Origin: Streptomyces fulvoviolaceus
Lineage (GTDB): Bacteria; Actinomycetota; Actinomycetes; Streptomycetales; Streptomycetaceae
Assembly (NCBI RefSeq): GCF_000718165.1
Contig: NZ_JOEY01000003.1
Coordinates: 124,001 to 188,000 of the forward strand
Length of the DNA stretch: 64,000 bases
Direction: 5' to 3'
Made by a program: the position numbers and the translations under genes. Below are positions 45,855-54,389 of the stretch, in pieces. Within the stretch, counting starts at the first letter, position 1, and every line of letters starts with the position of its first letter. The notes under the pieces are model-generated. The model did no database searches, had not been told where the DNA came from, and saw only the letters and a list, made by a program, of their open reading frames with translations.

Positions 45855-45900
45855 TAGGGGCGCGGGGAACTGCGCGACCAGCCCCCACCCACCCGCAGAC
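45855..45900. repeat. Streptomyces interspersed repeat, family B, intergenic copy
   Basis: TAGGGGCGCGGGGAACTGCG followed by CGACCAGCCCCCACCCACCC is the same element that lies in the PLP decarboxylase gene at 21452-21497. A partial extra TAGGGGCGC occurs 12 bases before it. Confidence 0.82.
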
Positions 45901-45967
45901 GCCCCACTACCTCACGCGGCACCCCCAGCGGCGCGCCCCAGCACCGGCCTGCCGGCAAGCGCACCTC

Positions 45968-46585
45968 GTGACCGCCCATCCGCCCACCCCCGGAGGAACC
46001 GTCACTCGCGTGGCCCCCGCGCACGCGCACCCCGCCACCGGCGACCGTAAGGATGCGGGCATGGGTATACGCATGCTCCACCGCCGGACGGCCCACGCCC
46101 GGACGCGGGCACAGGCGCACGCCGACACGGCCCGGTCCGCACCACGCCGACCGGTCCCGGCCCACGCGGCCGCCGCAAGCACCGTCCGCGTTCCGACCGA
46201 CCTTGCGACGCTGTTGCGCCGCGCGACCGCCGCGACAGGCACCGTCGGCCTCGTGGCAGTCCTCCACCGTGCGCCAGGCGCCGCTCACCTCGCGACAGCC
46301 CTGCGCCACGCGACCGCAAGCCTCCGGCACCGGCTCGCCGACCGAGACCGGGACGCCGTAGAGCCTCGAGAGCCCTCCGCCCCGCGGCTCTGGGCCGAAC
46401 TGGCCCTCAGCTACCTGGCCCTGGCCCTCACCCTGCTGCCGAGGTCACGCCCGATGCCCACCATGACGGTGTTCATAGCCCCCGACCCCGTCAGTGGACG
46501 CCCGGACCGCTCCGCTCCAGATCGGCCCCTTCCGAGCCGCCAGGCACCCGCACCTGCTGCCCCCGAGCCGGACGCCACACCCTGA
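45968..46585 (+). CDS. Doubtful small ORF, hypothetical protein
   Basis: A 205-codon frame opens at GTG 45968 with high G/C third positions. The translation is rich in Ala, Arg and Pro, has one leucine-rich stretch (LWAELALSYLALALTLLPRS) and no recognisable domain. Its last 95 bases overlap the 3' end of the DUF4184 gene on the other strand, and no good ribosome site precedes it. It may be a real species-specific gene or a chance frame. Confidence 0.3.
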   Translation: MTAHPPTPGGTVTRVAPAHAHPATGDRKDAGMGIRMLHRRTAHARTRAQAHADTARSAPRRPVPAHAAAASTVRVPTDLATLLRRATAATGTVGLVAVLHRAPGAAHLATALRHATASLRHRLADRDRDAVEPREPSAPRLWAELALSYLALALTLLPRSRPMPTMTVFIAPDPVSGRPDRSAPDRPLPSRQAPAPAAPEPDATP

Positions 46586-47360
46586 TCCCCACCGCGTACA
46601 GCAGCAGCCCGAGCACCAGTCCCGCGCCCGCCCCGAAGCACAGTGTCGGAATCAGCTCCCAGGGCTTGGCCGTGGAACCCCAGTAGTCCCACCACCGCGA
46701 CGCCCGCTGCACCGCGCCCACCAGCGCACAGCCGCCGATCACGGCACCGGCCCAGCACCGGTCGCGTACGGACAGCGCGGGAACCCCCACCGGCGAGGCC
46801 GCCGGAACCCGCCGTAGCGCATGCACCACGAACACGGCGATGACGGCCGCGGCCACCGCCGAACCGCCGTACTGCAGGTACCAGTACAGAGGGGAGCCGG
46901 CCACCTCCCGTCCCAGGACGGGAAACAGCCGCATGCCCCACCGGTCGAGATGCGTGAACGCGTCCCACACGACATGGGTCAGGGCGCCGAGCACGGCGGA
47001 GACGTACCACCACACCACCAGAGCGGGCTGCACGCGCGCGCGTGGCGCCCCGCAGCGCAGCAGAGAAGCCACCGCGTCCTGCCGCCCCCGCGGCAGCAGC
47101 GCCACCAGCGGTTCGCGCACCAGCAGCCACAGCCCCACGAGCGCCCAGGCGATGAGCACGTCGATCGTGAAGACGCCCGGGAAGGAGTGCGTGACGTCAC
47201 CGAACTCCATCGCCCCGGACAGGACACTCGCCGCGTAGTAGGTCATGTCGGGAGCGAAACTTCCGGCCACGAGCACGGCCGGAACCAGTCGGCCCCGGCC
47301 GGATCCATCGGCGCGTACGGCGGGCAGTACGGCGGCCGCATGGCTCAACGTGAACGGCAA
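46491..47360 (-). CDS. DUF4184 integral membrane protein
   Basis: The 289-residue protein begins MPFTLSHAAAVLPAVRADGS, the hallmark of DUF4184, and has about six hydrophobic helices with conserved HVVWDAFTHLDRWG between them. The family resembles membrane-bound hydrolases of the YdjM/LexA-regulated group, but no activity is known. The start appears to be TTG at 47360-47358, with AGGAG five bases upstream; no ATG or GTG fits the family N-terminus. Confidence 0.83.
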   Translation of the reverse strand: MPFTLSHAAAVLPAVRADGSGRGRLVPAVLVAGSFAPDMTYYAASVLSGAMEFGDVTHSFPGVFTIDVLIAWALVGLWLLVREPLVALLPRGRQDAVASLLRCGAPRARVQPALVVWWYVSAVLGALTHVVWDAFTHLDRWGMRLFPVLGREVAGSPLYWYLQYGGSAVAAAVIAVFVVHALRRVPAASPVGVPALSVRDRCWAGAVIGGCALVGAVQRASRWWDYWGSTAKPWELIPTLCFGAGAGLVLGLLLYAVGIRVWRPARGQQVRVPGGSEGADLERSGPGVH

Positions 47361-47668
47361 CGGGGCTCCTCACGACGGACGTTGTCCGGGCGCCGGCCCG
47401 GGTGATCAGTGCCGTCCAGTATGAGCGACGCGAGCGCGCACCGATCGAACATGGCCAAGCGGTGAATAACGGTCACCAACGGGTGCCCGAGGAAAGCAAG
47501 TTGTCATAGGGTCGCTTGGGTCGCCGTGCTGGGGAGCTCGGTCGAACGCGCGAACAGAGGATTGAAGCGCGCCAAAGGGGCAACCCCCACGGCGGGTCGA
47601 TCGTCACAACTCGATGAGCGTGGCAGACAGAGACGGGCGCTCGGGCGTCCACGGGAGGGGTTCACTTT
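47361..47668. other. Divergent promoter gap between DUF4184 and transglycosylase genes
   Basis: This 308-base gap must hold promoters for both genes. It contains GGTGA/TCACC arms around 47466-47482 and a possible long leader for the transglycosylase. I see no confident promoter boxes and no match to the cyclic-di-AMP riboswitch core that precedes some actinobacterial cell-wall hydrolase genes. Confidence 0.4.
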
Positions 47669-49363
47669 ATGGCGGCGCAATTCGGTAGGAGGCTGCGCAA
47701 AGGGGCGGCAACCACCGCCGTGGCCGCGGCCGCGGTCGCAGCACTGTCCGCCTCCCAGGCCCCGGGGGTGACCGCCGACGACAGCGGCAGATCGACCGCC
47801 ACCGGCGCCCAGCCCTCACCCGACGCGACCGCCGACGACGGCGGCGCGACCGGCAACTCGCCGTACTACACGGACCTGCCGCCGCTCAACAGCCCGAACC
47901 CCTCGCCGACCGTCGGCACGCCCGCCGCGACGGGCAGCACCGAGTCGGGCATACCCGCGACCGTCCTCGACGCCTACAAGAAGGCCGCGACGGCGCTCCA
48001 GGAGTCCAAGCCCGGCTGCAACCTGCCCTGGGAACTCCTCGCCGCCATAGGCAAGGTCGAGTCGGGCCAGGCCCGCGGCGGCAACGTCAACGCCGACGGC
48101 ACCACGATCACCCCGATCCTCGGCCCCCAGCTCAACGGCAACGGCTTCGCGAACATCAGCGACACCGACAACGGCGCCTACGACGGCGACAGCAGCTACG
48201 ACCGCGCCGTGGGCCCCATGCAGTTCATCCCCTCCACCTGGGCGTGGGCAGGCCGCGACGGCAACGACGACGGCAAGAAGGACCCCAACAACGTCTACGA
48301 CGCCGCGCTCGCGGCGGGCCACTACCTGTGCCGCTACGGCTGGGACCTGTCGACCGACGGCGACCTCAGCAGCGCGATCCTCAGCTACAACAACTCGCAG
48401 GACTACCTGAACACGGTCCTGTCGTGGCTGGAGTACTACCGCAAGGGCACCCACGAGATCCCGGACGGCACCGGCTCCCTGCCCGGCAACCGCAGCGACA
48501 GCGACTCCGGAGCGAGCCCGACTCCCACGCCTCCGGTCACGGAGTCGCCCGGCACCAACACCCCGAGCCCGACTCCGCCTCCGTCGTCGACCCCGCCCCC
48601 GTCGTCGACCCCGCCGGCCACCGAGACCCCGACGCCCACCGAGACGGTGGACCATCTCGAGGACTCGGGTACCGCGAAGCTCACCGCCATGGCGGGCGAC
48701 GCGTTCACGAAGAAGGTCAGCACCAAAGCCGAGGACGAGGACGGCAAGGGTGTCGCCAAGGTGCGGATCCGTTTCACGATCGTCGGCGACACCGACGCCA
48801 CCTTCGTGGGCGGCGAGAAGGTCGCCACCGCCCTCACCAACAGCTCCGGGGTGGGCACCGCGCCCGCGCTCCAGGCCGGCGAGACCACGGGCGACTTCAC
48901 CGTCCGGGCCACGCTCATCGGCCGCACCCTCAGCGGCCTGGACTACACGGCCACCGTCACCGAGCGCGTCGCCGACACCCTCGTCCGCACCAGCGACACC
49001 GAGCTGACCTGCACCGTGGGCGGCGAGTTCGCCGACCAGGTCGAGGTGAAGGCGACGAACGACGGCGAGGTCGCGGACAAGGTGGCGGTCACCGCCACGC
49101 TGATCAAGTCGGCGCTCGACCCGACCGAGAACGACAAGGGCCCCTACTTCAAGGACGCGGACGGCAAGGTCGTACGCACCCTGACCGGTCTGGAGACGGA
49201 CGAGAACGGCGTACTGAAGCTCCCGAAGCTGTACGCGGACGCCACCGCCGACACGTACATGCTCCGCATCACCACCGCGGGCGGCGCGGCGCTGAACGTC
49301 CCGCTGACCGTGACGGAGGCCGAGACGTCGACCGCGAGCCCGTCGGCCAGCCCCACCGCGTAG
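47669..49363 (+). CDS. Secreted lytic transglycosylase-like protein with Ig-like/C-terminal domains
   Basis: The 564-residue protein has an N-terminal export signal (RRLRKGAATTAVAAAAVAAL). The transglycosylase domain follows at residues 100-270: the catalytic glutamate is in WELLAAIGKVESGQARGG, and YDRAVGPMQFIPSTWAWAGR and LAAGHYLCRYGWDLST are typical of the MltB-like clan. A Pro/Ser/Thr-rich linker (about 275-325) leads to two bacterial Ig-like repeats. It should cut peptidoglycan at the cell surface. A strong terminator follows. Confidence 0.88.
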   Translation: MAAQFGRRLRKGAATTAVAAAAVAALSASQAPGVTADDSGRSTATGAQPSPDATADDGGATGNSPYYTDLPPLNSPNPSPTVGTPAATGSTESGIPATVLDAYKKAATALQESKPGCNLPWELLAAIGKVESGQARGGNVNADGTTITPILGPQLNGNGFANISDTDNGAYDGDSSYDRAVGPMQFIPSTWAWAGRDGNDDGKKDPNNVYDAALAAGHYLCRYGWDLSTDGDLSSAILSYNNSQDYLNTVLSWLEYYRKGTHEIPDGTGSLPGNRSDSDSGASPTPTPPVTESPGTNTPSPTPPPSSTPPPSSTPPATETPTPTETVDHLEDSGTAKLTAMAGDAFTKKVSTKAEDEDGKGVAKVRIRFTIVGDTDATFVGGEKVATALTNSSGVGTAPALQAGETTGDFTVRATLIGRTLSGLDYTATVTERVADTLVRTSDTELTCTVGGEFADQVEVKATNDGEVADKVAVTATLIKSALDPTENDKGPYFKDADGKVVRTLTGLETDENGVLKLPKLYADATADTYMLRITTAGGAALNVPLTVTEAETSTASPSASPTA

Positions 49364-49381
49364 CAGCAGTCCATCGCAGTA

Positions 49382-49420
49382 CGACGGCGGCGCCCCCTCG
49401 CCGAGGGGGCGCCGCCGTCG
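49382..49420. terminator. Perfect 18-bp hairpin terminator
   Basis: CGACGGCGGCGCCCCCTC and its exact complement enclose the loop GCC. It starts 18 bases after the transglycosylase stop. Confidence 0.87.
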
Positions 49421-49507
49421 TGTGTGCAACGTGTTCTCATCTCACCCGCACGTTGCTACGGTGCCGGACCTGACGACCTATCAGTTCCAGTCCGTCGGGA
49501 GGCAGGT

Positions 49508-49642
49508 ATGCGCGCCCTGATCGCCGCAGCGATCGGCTTCGCCGTCGCGCTCGCCCTGGTCCTCACGATCACCGCGATGGGGTCGCCGACGGGCAAGACG
49601 TCCCCGAAACCGCTGCTGACGACGGTGCCCGCACACCCGTAG
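49508..49642 (+). CDS. SPW_0924-family small membrane protein
   Basis: The 44-residue protein consists of one membrane helix (ALIAAAIGFAVALALVLTIT) and the short tail SPTGKTSPKPLLTTVPAHP. It matches a small protein conserved across Streptomyces known by the name SPW_0924 family. ATG 49508 follows GGGAGGCAG. Function unknown. It sits directly upstream of the DUF3068 gene with 32 bases between them and is probably co-transcribed. Confidence 0.78.
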   Translation: MRALIAAAIGFAVALALVLTITAMGSPTGKTSPKPLLTTVPAHP

Positions 49643-49674
49643 ACCGCTCTGTGGACCGCTCTGGGGAGGCCGAG

Positions 49675-50667
49675 ATGCGCCGCAAGGCCAGCCTGATCCT
49701 GCTTGCCCTCGCCGTGTTCTTCGCGGCGTTGTCCCCGTTGCTGCGCTATTACGCCTTCCCGCGCCTCGCGAAGATCCCGGCGAACCAGTACCAGGACATG
49801 GTCCTGGAGGCGAAGAACGCGACCCTCCTCGACTACGGCACGATGAAGGCCAGGACGGTCCCCGAGGTCACCATCGTGCAGACCCTCAAGGGCAACGTGG
49901 AGGCCTCCGAGAAGATCGAGAAGACGGCGGGCCGGGACGTCGTCGTCTGGGACGGCCTCTCCTACGTCCAGGGCCCCGACGGCAAGATGGTCTCCAAGAT
50001 CCCCGAGCGCTACATCTTCGACGCCCACAGCCAGGAACCCGTCCACGCCACCGGCGAGATGGTCGACGGCGACCCCGTGAAACGGCAGGGCATCGAGTTC
50101 AAGTGGCCGTTCCTGACGGAGAAACGGGACTACGAGTACTTCGACGCGCAGGCGCGCATCACCGCCCCCATCCACTACAAGGGCACGCAGGACTTCCGGG
50201 GCGTCGAGGTCTACTACTTCGAGCAGACCATCCCGTGGACCAAAGTGCCGTTCCCCAACACCATGCCGGTCAAGGGCATCACCCCCGAGTCGGTCGCCAA
50301 GACCGGCACCACCCGCTGGTACACGACGGTCCGCAAGTTCTGGGTCGAACCGCTCACCGGCGCCCCCGTCTACGGCGAGGAGATCCACAAGGAGGAACTG
50401 CGCGGCGGCACCCTGCTCGGCGGCCGCGAGAAGGTCACCGCGTTCGCCGGCCACGTGAAGATGCGCGAGGACTACATCGAGCACACGGTCGACCTGGTCA
50501 AGTCCAACCGCACCCTCGTCCTCCTCATGACCTCGTATCTGCCCTGGGGCTTCCTGATCCTGGGCGGGCTGCTCCTGTCCCTGTCCCTGTACCTGGAGGC
50601 GCGCAGCCGGCGCCCGGACGGCCCGGCGCCGACGAAGGTGGGTGAACCCGAACCGGTCACCGCCTGA
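49675..50667 (+). CDS. DUF3068 (porin PorA-like family) membrane protein
   Basis: The 330-residue protein has membrane helices at both ends (ASLILLALAVFFAALSPLLR and YLPWGFLILGGLLLSLSLYL) and a large extracytoplasmic domain between them. The segments GRDVVVWDGLSYVQGPDGKM and TTRWYTTVRKFWVEPLTGAP are typical of DUF3068 in actinobacteria. The function is unknown. ATG 49675 follows GGGGAGG. Its end overlaps the convergent helicase gene by 11 bases. Confidence 0.86.
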   Translation: MRRKASLILLALAVFFAALSPLLRYYAFPRLAKIPANQYQDMVLEAKNATLLDYGTMKARTVPEVTIVQTLKGNVEASEKIEKTAGRDVVVWDGLSYVQGPDGKMVSKIPERYIFDAHSQEPVHATGEMVDGDPVKRQGIEFKWPFLTEKRDYEYFDAQARITAPIHYKGTQDFRGVEVYYFEQTIPWTKVPFPNTMPVKGITPESVAKTGTTRWYTTVRKFWVEPLTGAPVYGEEIHKEELRGGTLLGGREKVTAFAGHVKMREDYIEHTVDLVKSNRTLVLLMTSYLPWGFLILGGLLLSLSLYLEARSRRPDGPAPTKVGEPEPVTA

Positions 50668-53182
50668 GCCGGGCGTTGGTGTACCGCGTCGGCTCGGCGG
50701 CCGCCGGATCCTCGGGCCACGGATGCTTCGGATAGCGGCCGCGAAGCTCCGCACGCACGCCCTTGTAGCCGTCCTTCCAGAAGGAGGCGAGGTCGGCGGT
50801 GACCGCGGCGGGCCGCCCGGCGGGGGAGAGGAGATGGACGAGAAGCGGCACGCCGCAGACGCGGGGCGACTCCTGGAGCCCGAACATCTCCTGCAACTTC
50901 ACGGCGAGAACGGGCTGTTCGGGATTGCCGTAGTCGATCCGGATTCTGGACCCACTCGGTACGGCCATCCGCTCGGGCGCGAGCCCGTCGAGCCGCCCGG
51001 CCTCCCCGGAGGCCCAGGGCAGCAGCCGGGCGAGGGCCTGCCCGGCATCGATCCGCGCGAGATCGGCCCGCCGCCTCGCCCTGCTCAGCTCCGGCTCCAG
51101 CCACTCGTCCACGCGCGCGTGGAGCGCTTCGTCGGAGACATCGGGCCAGGGCTCCCCGAGGTGCAGGTGCAGAAAAGCGAGCCGCTGCCGCAGTACGTCG
51201 GCGTCGGGCGTCCACCGCAGCAGCCGTAGCCCTCCTTCCTGCCGCAGCCCTTCAAGAAGCGCCTCTCGTACGAGAACGCGGTCGGCGTTCTTGAGCGCCC
51301 GCACCGCCAGCTCGACGGCCCCCAGCCGCTCGACGCGCCGGGCGACGACGTCACCGGCGGCCCAGTGGACCTCGTCCCGCTCGTCCAGGAACGTGCCCGC
51401 GGCGAGCCGGGCGACCTCCTCGTCGATGACGGCGGCGAGCTGCACGCGTGCGTGCCCCTTGCCGACGGGGCGGTCCGCGACGGCGACCGCGATCCAGGGC
51501 GCACCGCGCAGCCCGGTCCCGTCCCGGACCTCGGCGCGGGTACCGGAGGCCATGAGGTAGGAACCGCCGTCGGCTCTGGCGACGCGTTCGGGGAAGGCGA
51601 GGGCGGCGACGAGCCCGACGACGCCGTCCTCCCCGAGGTTCGCCGACCGGCCCGCGACGTTCGGTTCCGTCGGGAGGGAGTCGCGGCCGGCCCGCAGTCG
51701 CCGAACCTCCGCACGCCACCGTGCCGCGTAGGCGTCGCCCCCACGCCGCGCGGCCCGCAACGCGGCCGCGAGGTCGTCCCCGTACTCCCGCGGCGCCTCT
51801 TCACTGAGTAGCGCGACGACTTCGGCGGCCCGCTCGGCACCCACCGAGGCAGCCGAATCCAGCAGGGCCCGCCCCAGTCGAGGGTGCAGCCCCAGCCGAG
51901 CCAGGCGCGTCCCGCGCGACGTGGCCCGCCCGACGGAGTCCACCGCGCCGATCGCCGTCAAGACATCCCGCGCCGCCGCCATCGCCCCGCCCGGCGGCGG
52001 ATCCAGCAACGCCAGTCCGGACGCGTCAGGATCTCCCCAGCACGCCGCCTGCAAGGCGAACGCCGTAAGGTCGGCCACTTTGATCTCCGGCGACGGAAAA
52101 CGCGGCAGACGCGCGTCCTCGGCCTCGGCCCAGCACCGGTACACGGCCCCGGGCGCCTCACGCCCGGCCCGCCCCGCCCGCTGCCGCCCGGCCGCCTGCG
52201 AGGCCCGTACCGTCGCGAGCGCGCTCAGCCCGCGCGCGTGGTCCACCCGTGGCTCCCGCGCCAGCCCCGAATCGACGACCACCCGCACCCCCGGCACCGT
52301 CAGCGAGGACTCCGCCACGGAGGTCGCCAGCACCACCCGGCGCCGCTGCGCAGGAGCCAGCACCGCGTCCTGCACGGCCGCCGGTGCCCGCCCGTGCACC
52401 TGAAGGACGTCGACGTCACCCAGATCCCCCAGCTGACCGGCGACCCGCGCGATCTCGCCCACGCCCGGCAGGAAGCACAGCACGTCCCCCTCCCGCTCGG
52501 CCAGCGCCCGCCGCACCACCGACGCCACGTGCGCCAGCAGCGCCGGGTCCACCCGCATGCCGTGCGGCGGCCGCACGGGACGGGCCGGGGGAGCCCAGAC
52601 CACCCCGACCCCGTACGCGGTCCCGTGTGCCTCGACCACCGGCGCCCCGCCCAGCAACCGGGCCCACCCCTCCGAGTCGGTGGTCGCGGACGCGGCCACC
52701 AGCCGCAGCTCCGGCCGCAGGGTCTGTCGTACGTCCCACAGGAACGCGGCCACCGTGTCCGCGTCCAGATGCCGCTCATGGCACTCGTCGAGCACCACCA
52801 CGTCCACGCCCGCCAGCTCCTGGTCCCGCTGGAGACGTTGCAACAGCACACCGGTCGTGACGACCTCCACGCGCGCGTGCCGCCCGACCACGCGCTCCCC
52901 GCGCACGGTGTAGCCGACGCTCTCGCCGACCTTCTCGCCCAGCAGCCACGCCATCCGCCGGGCCGCCGCCCGCGCCGCGATCCGCCGCGGCTCGGCGACG
53001 ACCACCCGCCGTGCGGGCACGTCACCGTCCAGCAGGCCCGCCAGCGCCAGCGGCACCAACGTGGTCTTGCCGGTGCCGGGCGGTGCGACGAGGACGGCCG
53101 TGCCGTGTCCCTCCAGGGCGTCGTCGAGGCCGGAGAGGGCGCCACGTACGGGCAGGGCGTCGAGAGCGTCGTAGCGGATCAC
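50657..53182 (-). CDS. hrpB: ATP-dependent helicase HrpB
   Basis: The 841-residue DEAH/RHA-type helicase has motif I APPGTGKTTLVPLALA, motif Ia VVAEPRRIAARAAARRMAWL, motif II VVVLDECHERHLD (DECH variant), and motif VI QRAGRAGREAPGAVYRCW. The HrpB-specific C-terminal domain ends with PLLVHLLSPAGRPAAVTADL and FWKDGYKGVRAELRGRYPKH. Its role in bacteria is not settled; it is presumed to remodel RNA. The start is GTG 53180-53182. Confidence 0.93.
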   Translation of the reverse strand: MIRYDALDALPVRGALSGLDDALEGHGTAVLVAPPGTGKTTLVPLALAGLLDGDVPARRVVVAEPRRIAARAAARRMAWLLGEKVGESVGYTVRGERVVGRHARVEVVTTGVLLQRLQRDQELAGVDVVVLDECHERHLDADTVAAFLWDVRQTLRPELRLVAASATTDSEGWARLLGGAPVVEAHGTAYGVGVVWAPPARPVRPPHGMRVDPALLAHVASVVRRALAEREGDVLCFLPGVGEIARVAGQLGDLGDVDVLQVHGRAPAAVQDAVLAPAQRRRVVLATSVAESSLTVPGVRVVVDSGLAREPRVDHARGLSALATVRASQAAGRQRAGRAGREAPGAVYRCWAEAEDARLPRFPSPEIKVADLTAFALQAACWGDPDASGLALLDPPPGGAMAAARDVLTAIGAVDSVGRATSRGTRLARLGLHPRLGRALLDSAASVGAERAAEVVALLSEEAPREYGDDLAAALRAARRGGDAYAARWRAEVRRLRAGRDSLPTEPNVAGRSANLGEDGVVGLVAALAFPERVARADGGSYLMASGTRAEVRDGTGLRGAPWIAVAVADRPVGKGHARVQLAAVIDEEVARLAAGTFLDERDEVHWAAGDVVARRVERLGAVELAVRALKNADRVLVREALLEGLRQEGGLRLLRWTPDADVLRQRLAFLHLHLGEPWPDVSDEALHARVDEWLEPELSRARRRADLARIDAGQALARLLPWASGEAGRLDGLAPERMAVPSGSRIRIDYGNPEQPVLAVKLQEMFGLQESPRVCGVPLLVHLLSPAGRPAAVTADLASFWKDGYKGVRAELRGRYPKHPWPEDPAAAEPTRYTNARLRR

Positions 53183-53186
53183 ATGC

Positions 53187-54161
53187 TCAGTCTCGTACGC
53201 ACACGAAGATCGCCGAGCCCGGGATCAGGTTCCCGCGCAACGGCGACCAGCCGCCCCACTCCGACGTGTTCCAGGCCGGCCACTCCGGCTCGACGAGGTC
53301 CACGAGGCGGAAGCCGCCGGCCACCATGTCACGCACCCGGTCGCCGATCGTCCTGTGGTGCTCGACGTACACCGCGCGGCCCTCGTCGTCCTGCTCGACG
53401 TACGGCGTGCGGTCGAAGTACGACCCCGACACCGACAGCCCCTCCGGACCCGGCTCGTCCGGGAACGCCCAGCGGATCGGATGCGTCACGGAGAACACGA
53501 AGCGGCCCCCGGGCCGCAGCACCCGGCGCACCTCCCGCAGCACCAGCACCGGGTCGGCGACGAACGGCAGCGCGCCGTACGCCGAGCACGCCAGGTCGAA
53601 GGAGCCGTCCGCGAAGGGCAGCGCGCCCGCGTCGGCGCACACCAGGTGCAGCGAACCGCCGATGCGCATCGCGTGCTGCAGCTGGCGGTGCGAGATGTCC
53701 AGCGCGACCGGACACGCCCCCTGGGCGGCCAGCCAGCGCGAGCACTGGGCCGCGCCGGCACCGATCTCGAGGACGTCCTTGCCCTTCAGGTCCTCCGGCG
53801 GGCCGAGCAGCTCGGCCTCCACCTCGTCGAGGCCCTCGGGACCCCACACGAAACGGTCGTCGCCGAGGAACGTGCCGTGCTCGACCTGGTACTCGTCCGC
53901 GTTCCGGTCCCACCAGCCCCGGTTGGCCCGGGAACTCTCCGCCACGTCCGCCTGGCGTCGGGTGGCCTCCGGCTCGAACGTCTCGAACGCAGCCTCGGAG
54001 GAATTGGGCTCTTGGATGATCGGCTCCCTCGTCGTACTCTTCCCTCCAATCCGTTCACCCTCGGGTGTCACGGAAGAGGTGTCTCGGGCCTGCGTGGCCT
54101 CCAGAGACAGTTCTTGTGCCGGGATTGCGGCGATCCGCCCCGGGTGTGCGCCTTCGCGCAT
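53187..54161 (-). CDS. SAM-dependent methyltransferase (class I)
   Basis: The 324-residue reading ends in a complete Rossmann methyltransferase domain: DVLEIGAGAAQCSRWLAAQG binds SAM, followed by LVCADAGALPFADGSFDLAC and VRRVLRPGGRFVFSVTHPIR. The substrate is unknown. The start is uncertain: the conserved part begins near RRQADVAESSRANRGWWDRN, and the preceding 90 residues are low in conserved character. ATG 54159-54161 is the nearest ATG but abuts the -35 box of the rpsA promoter. A later non-standard start near 54030 would be more natural. Confidence 0.85.
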   Translation of the reverse strand: MREGAHPGRIAAIPAQELSLEATQARDTSSVTPEGERIGGKSTTREPIIQEPNSSEAAFETFEPEATRRQADVAESSRANRGWWDRNADEYQVEHGTFLGDDRFVWGPEGLDEVEAELLGPPEDLKGKDVLEIGAGAAQCSRWLAAQGACPVALDISHRQLQHAMRIGGSLHLVCADAGALPFADGSFDLACSAYGALPFVADPVLVLREVRRVLRPGGRFVFSVTHPIRWAFPDEPGPEGLSVSGSYFDRTPYVEQDDEGRAVYVEHHRTIGDRVRDMVAGGFRLVDLVEPEWPAWNTSEWGGWSPLRGNLIPGSAIFVCVRD

Positions 54162-54189
54162 TGACCCTGCCCGGCTGCCCCCGTATGCT
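54161..54189 (+). promoter_or_regulatory. HrdB-type promoter of rpsA
   Basis: TTGACC (54161-54166) and TATGCT (54184-54189) are separated by exactly 17 bases, close to the vegetative sigma consensus. Transcription from about 54196 would give rpsA a 5' leader of about 194 bases. Confidence 0.72.
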
Positions 54190-54201
54190 ACAAGTTGCGC
54201 T

Positions 54202-54240
54202 GCGAGCCTGCCTACCTCAGACGTAGCAGGTTGCGCTCGC
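54202..54240 (+). promoter_or_regulatory. Leader hairpin upstream of rpsA
   Basis: GCGAGCCTGCCTAC and GTAGCAGGTTGCGCTCGC can pair around the loop CTCAGAC, with a bulged C and some unpaired bases. It sits at the very 5' end of the predicted transcript, a suitable place for autogenous control by S1. Confidence 0.4.
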
Positions 54241-54389
54241 ATCTGTATGTATGTCCCCTCGGTTGTCGAGGCGCCCCCGGGTAACCGGGTTGGGCGCTTC
54301 CTTGGCTGTCCGGCCTTCTGCAGAGCGAAACGGGCTCCCGGCGTAAGCAGTACCTACGACTCACCGTCCGTACCGGAGCCCTTTCCCAC

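Larger units (their letters stand above)
45487..45967. other. Gene-free, repeat-rich gap after polA
   Basis: No credible gene lies here. The gap holds a G-rich strand (including a run of nine G) directly after polA, a long-loop inverted repeat, a degenerate tandem repeat and a family B interspersed repeat, each listed separately. It looks like a decay or insertion site rather than a regulatory leader. Confidence 0.6.

Noticed and set aside
47480..47668. Cyclic-di-AMP (ydaO) riboswitch before the transglycosylase gene
   Set aside because: Such switches precede some actinobacterial cell-wall hydrolase genes, but the conserved core segments are not recognisable here.
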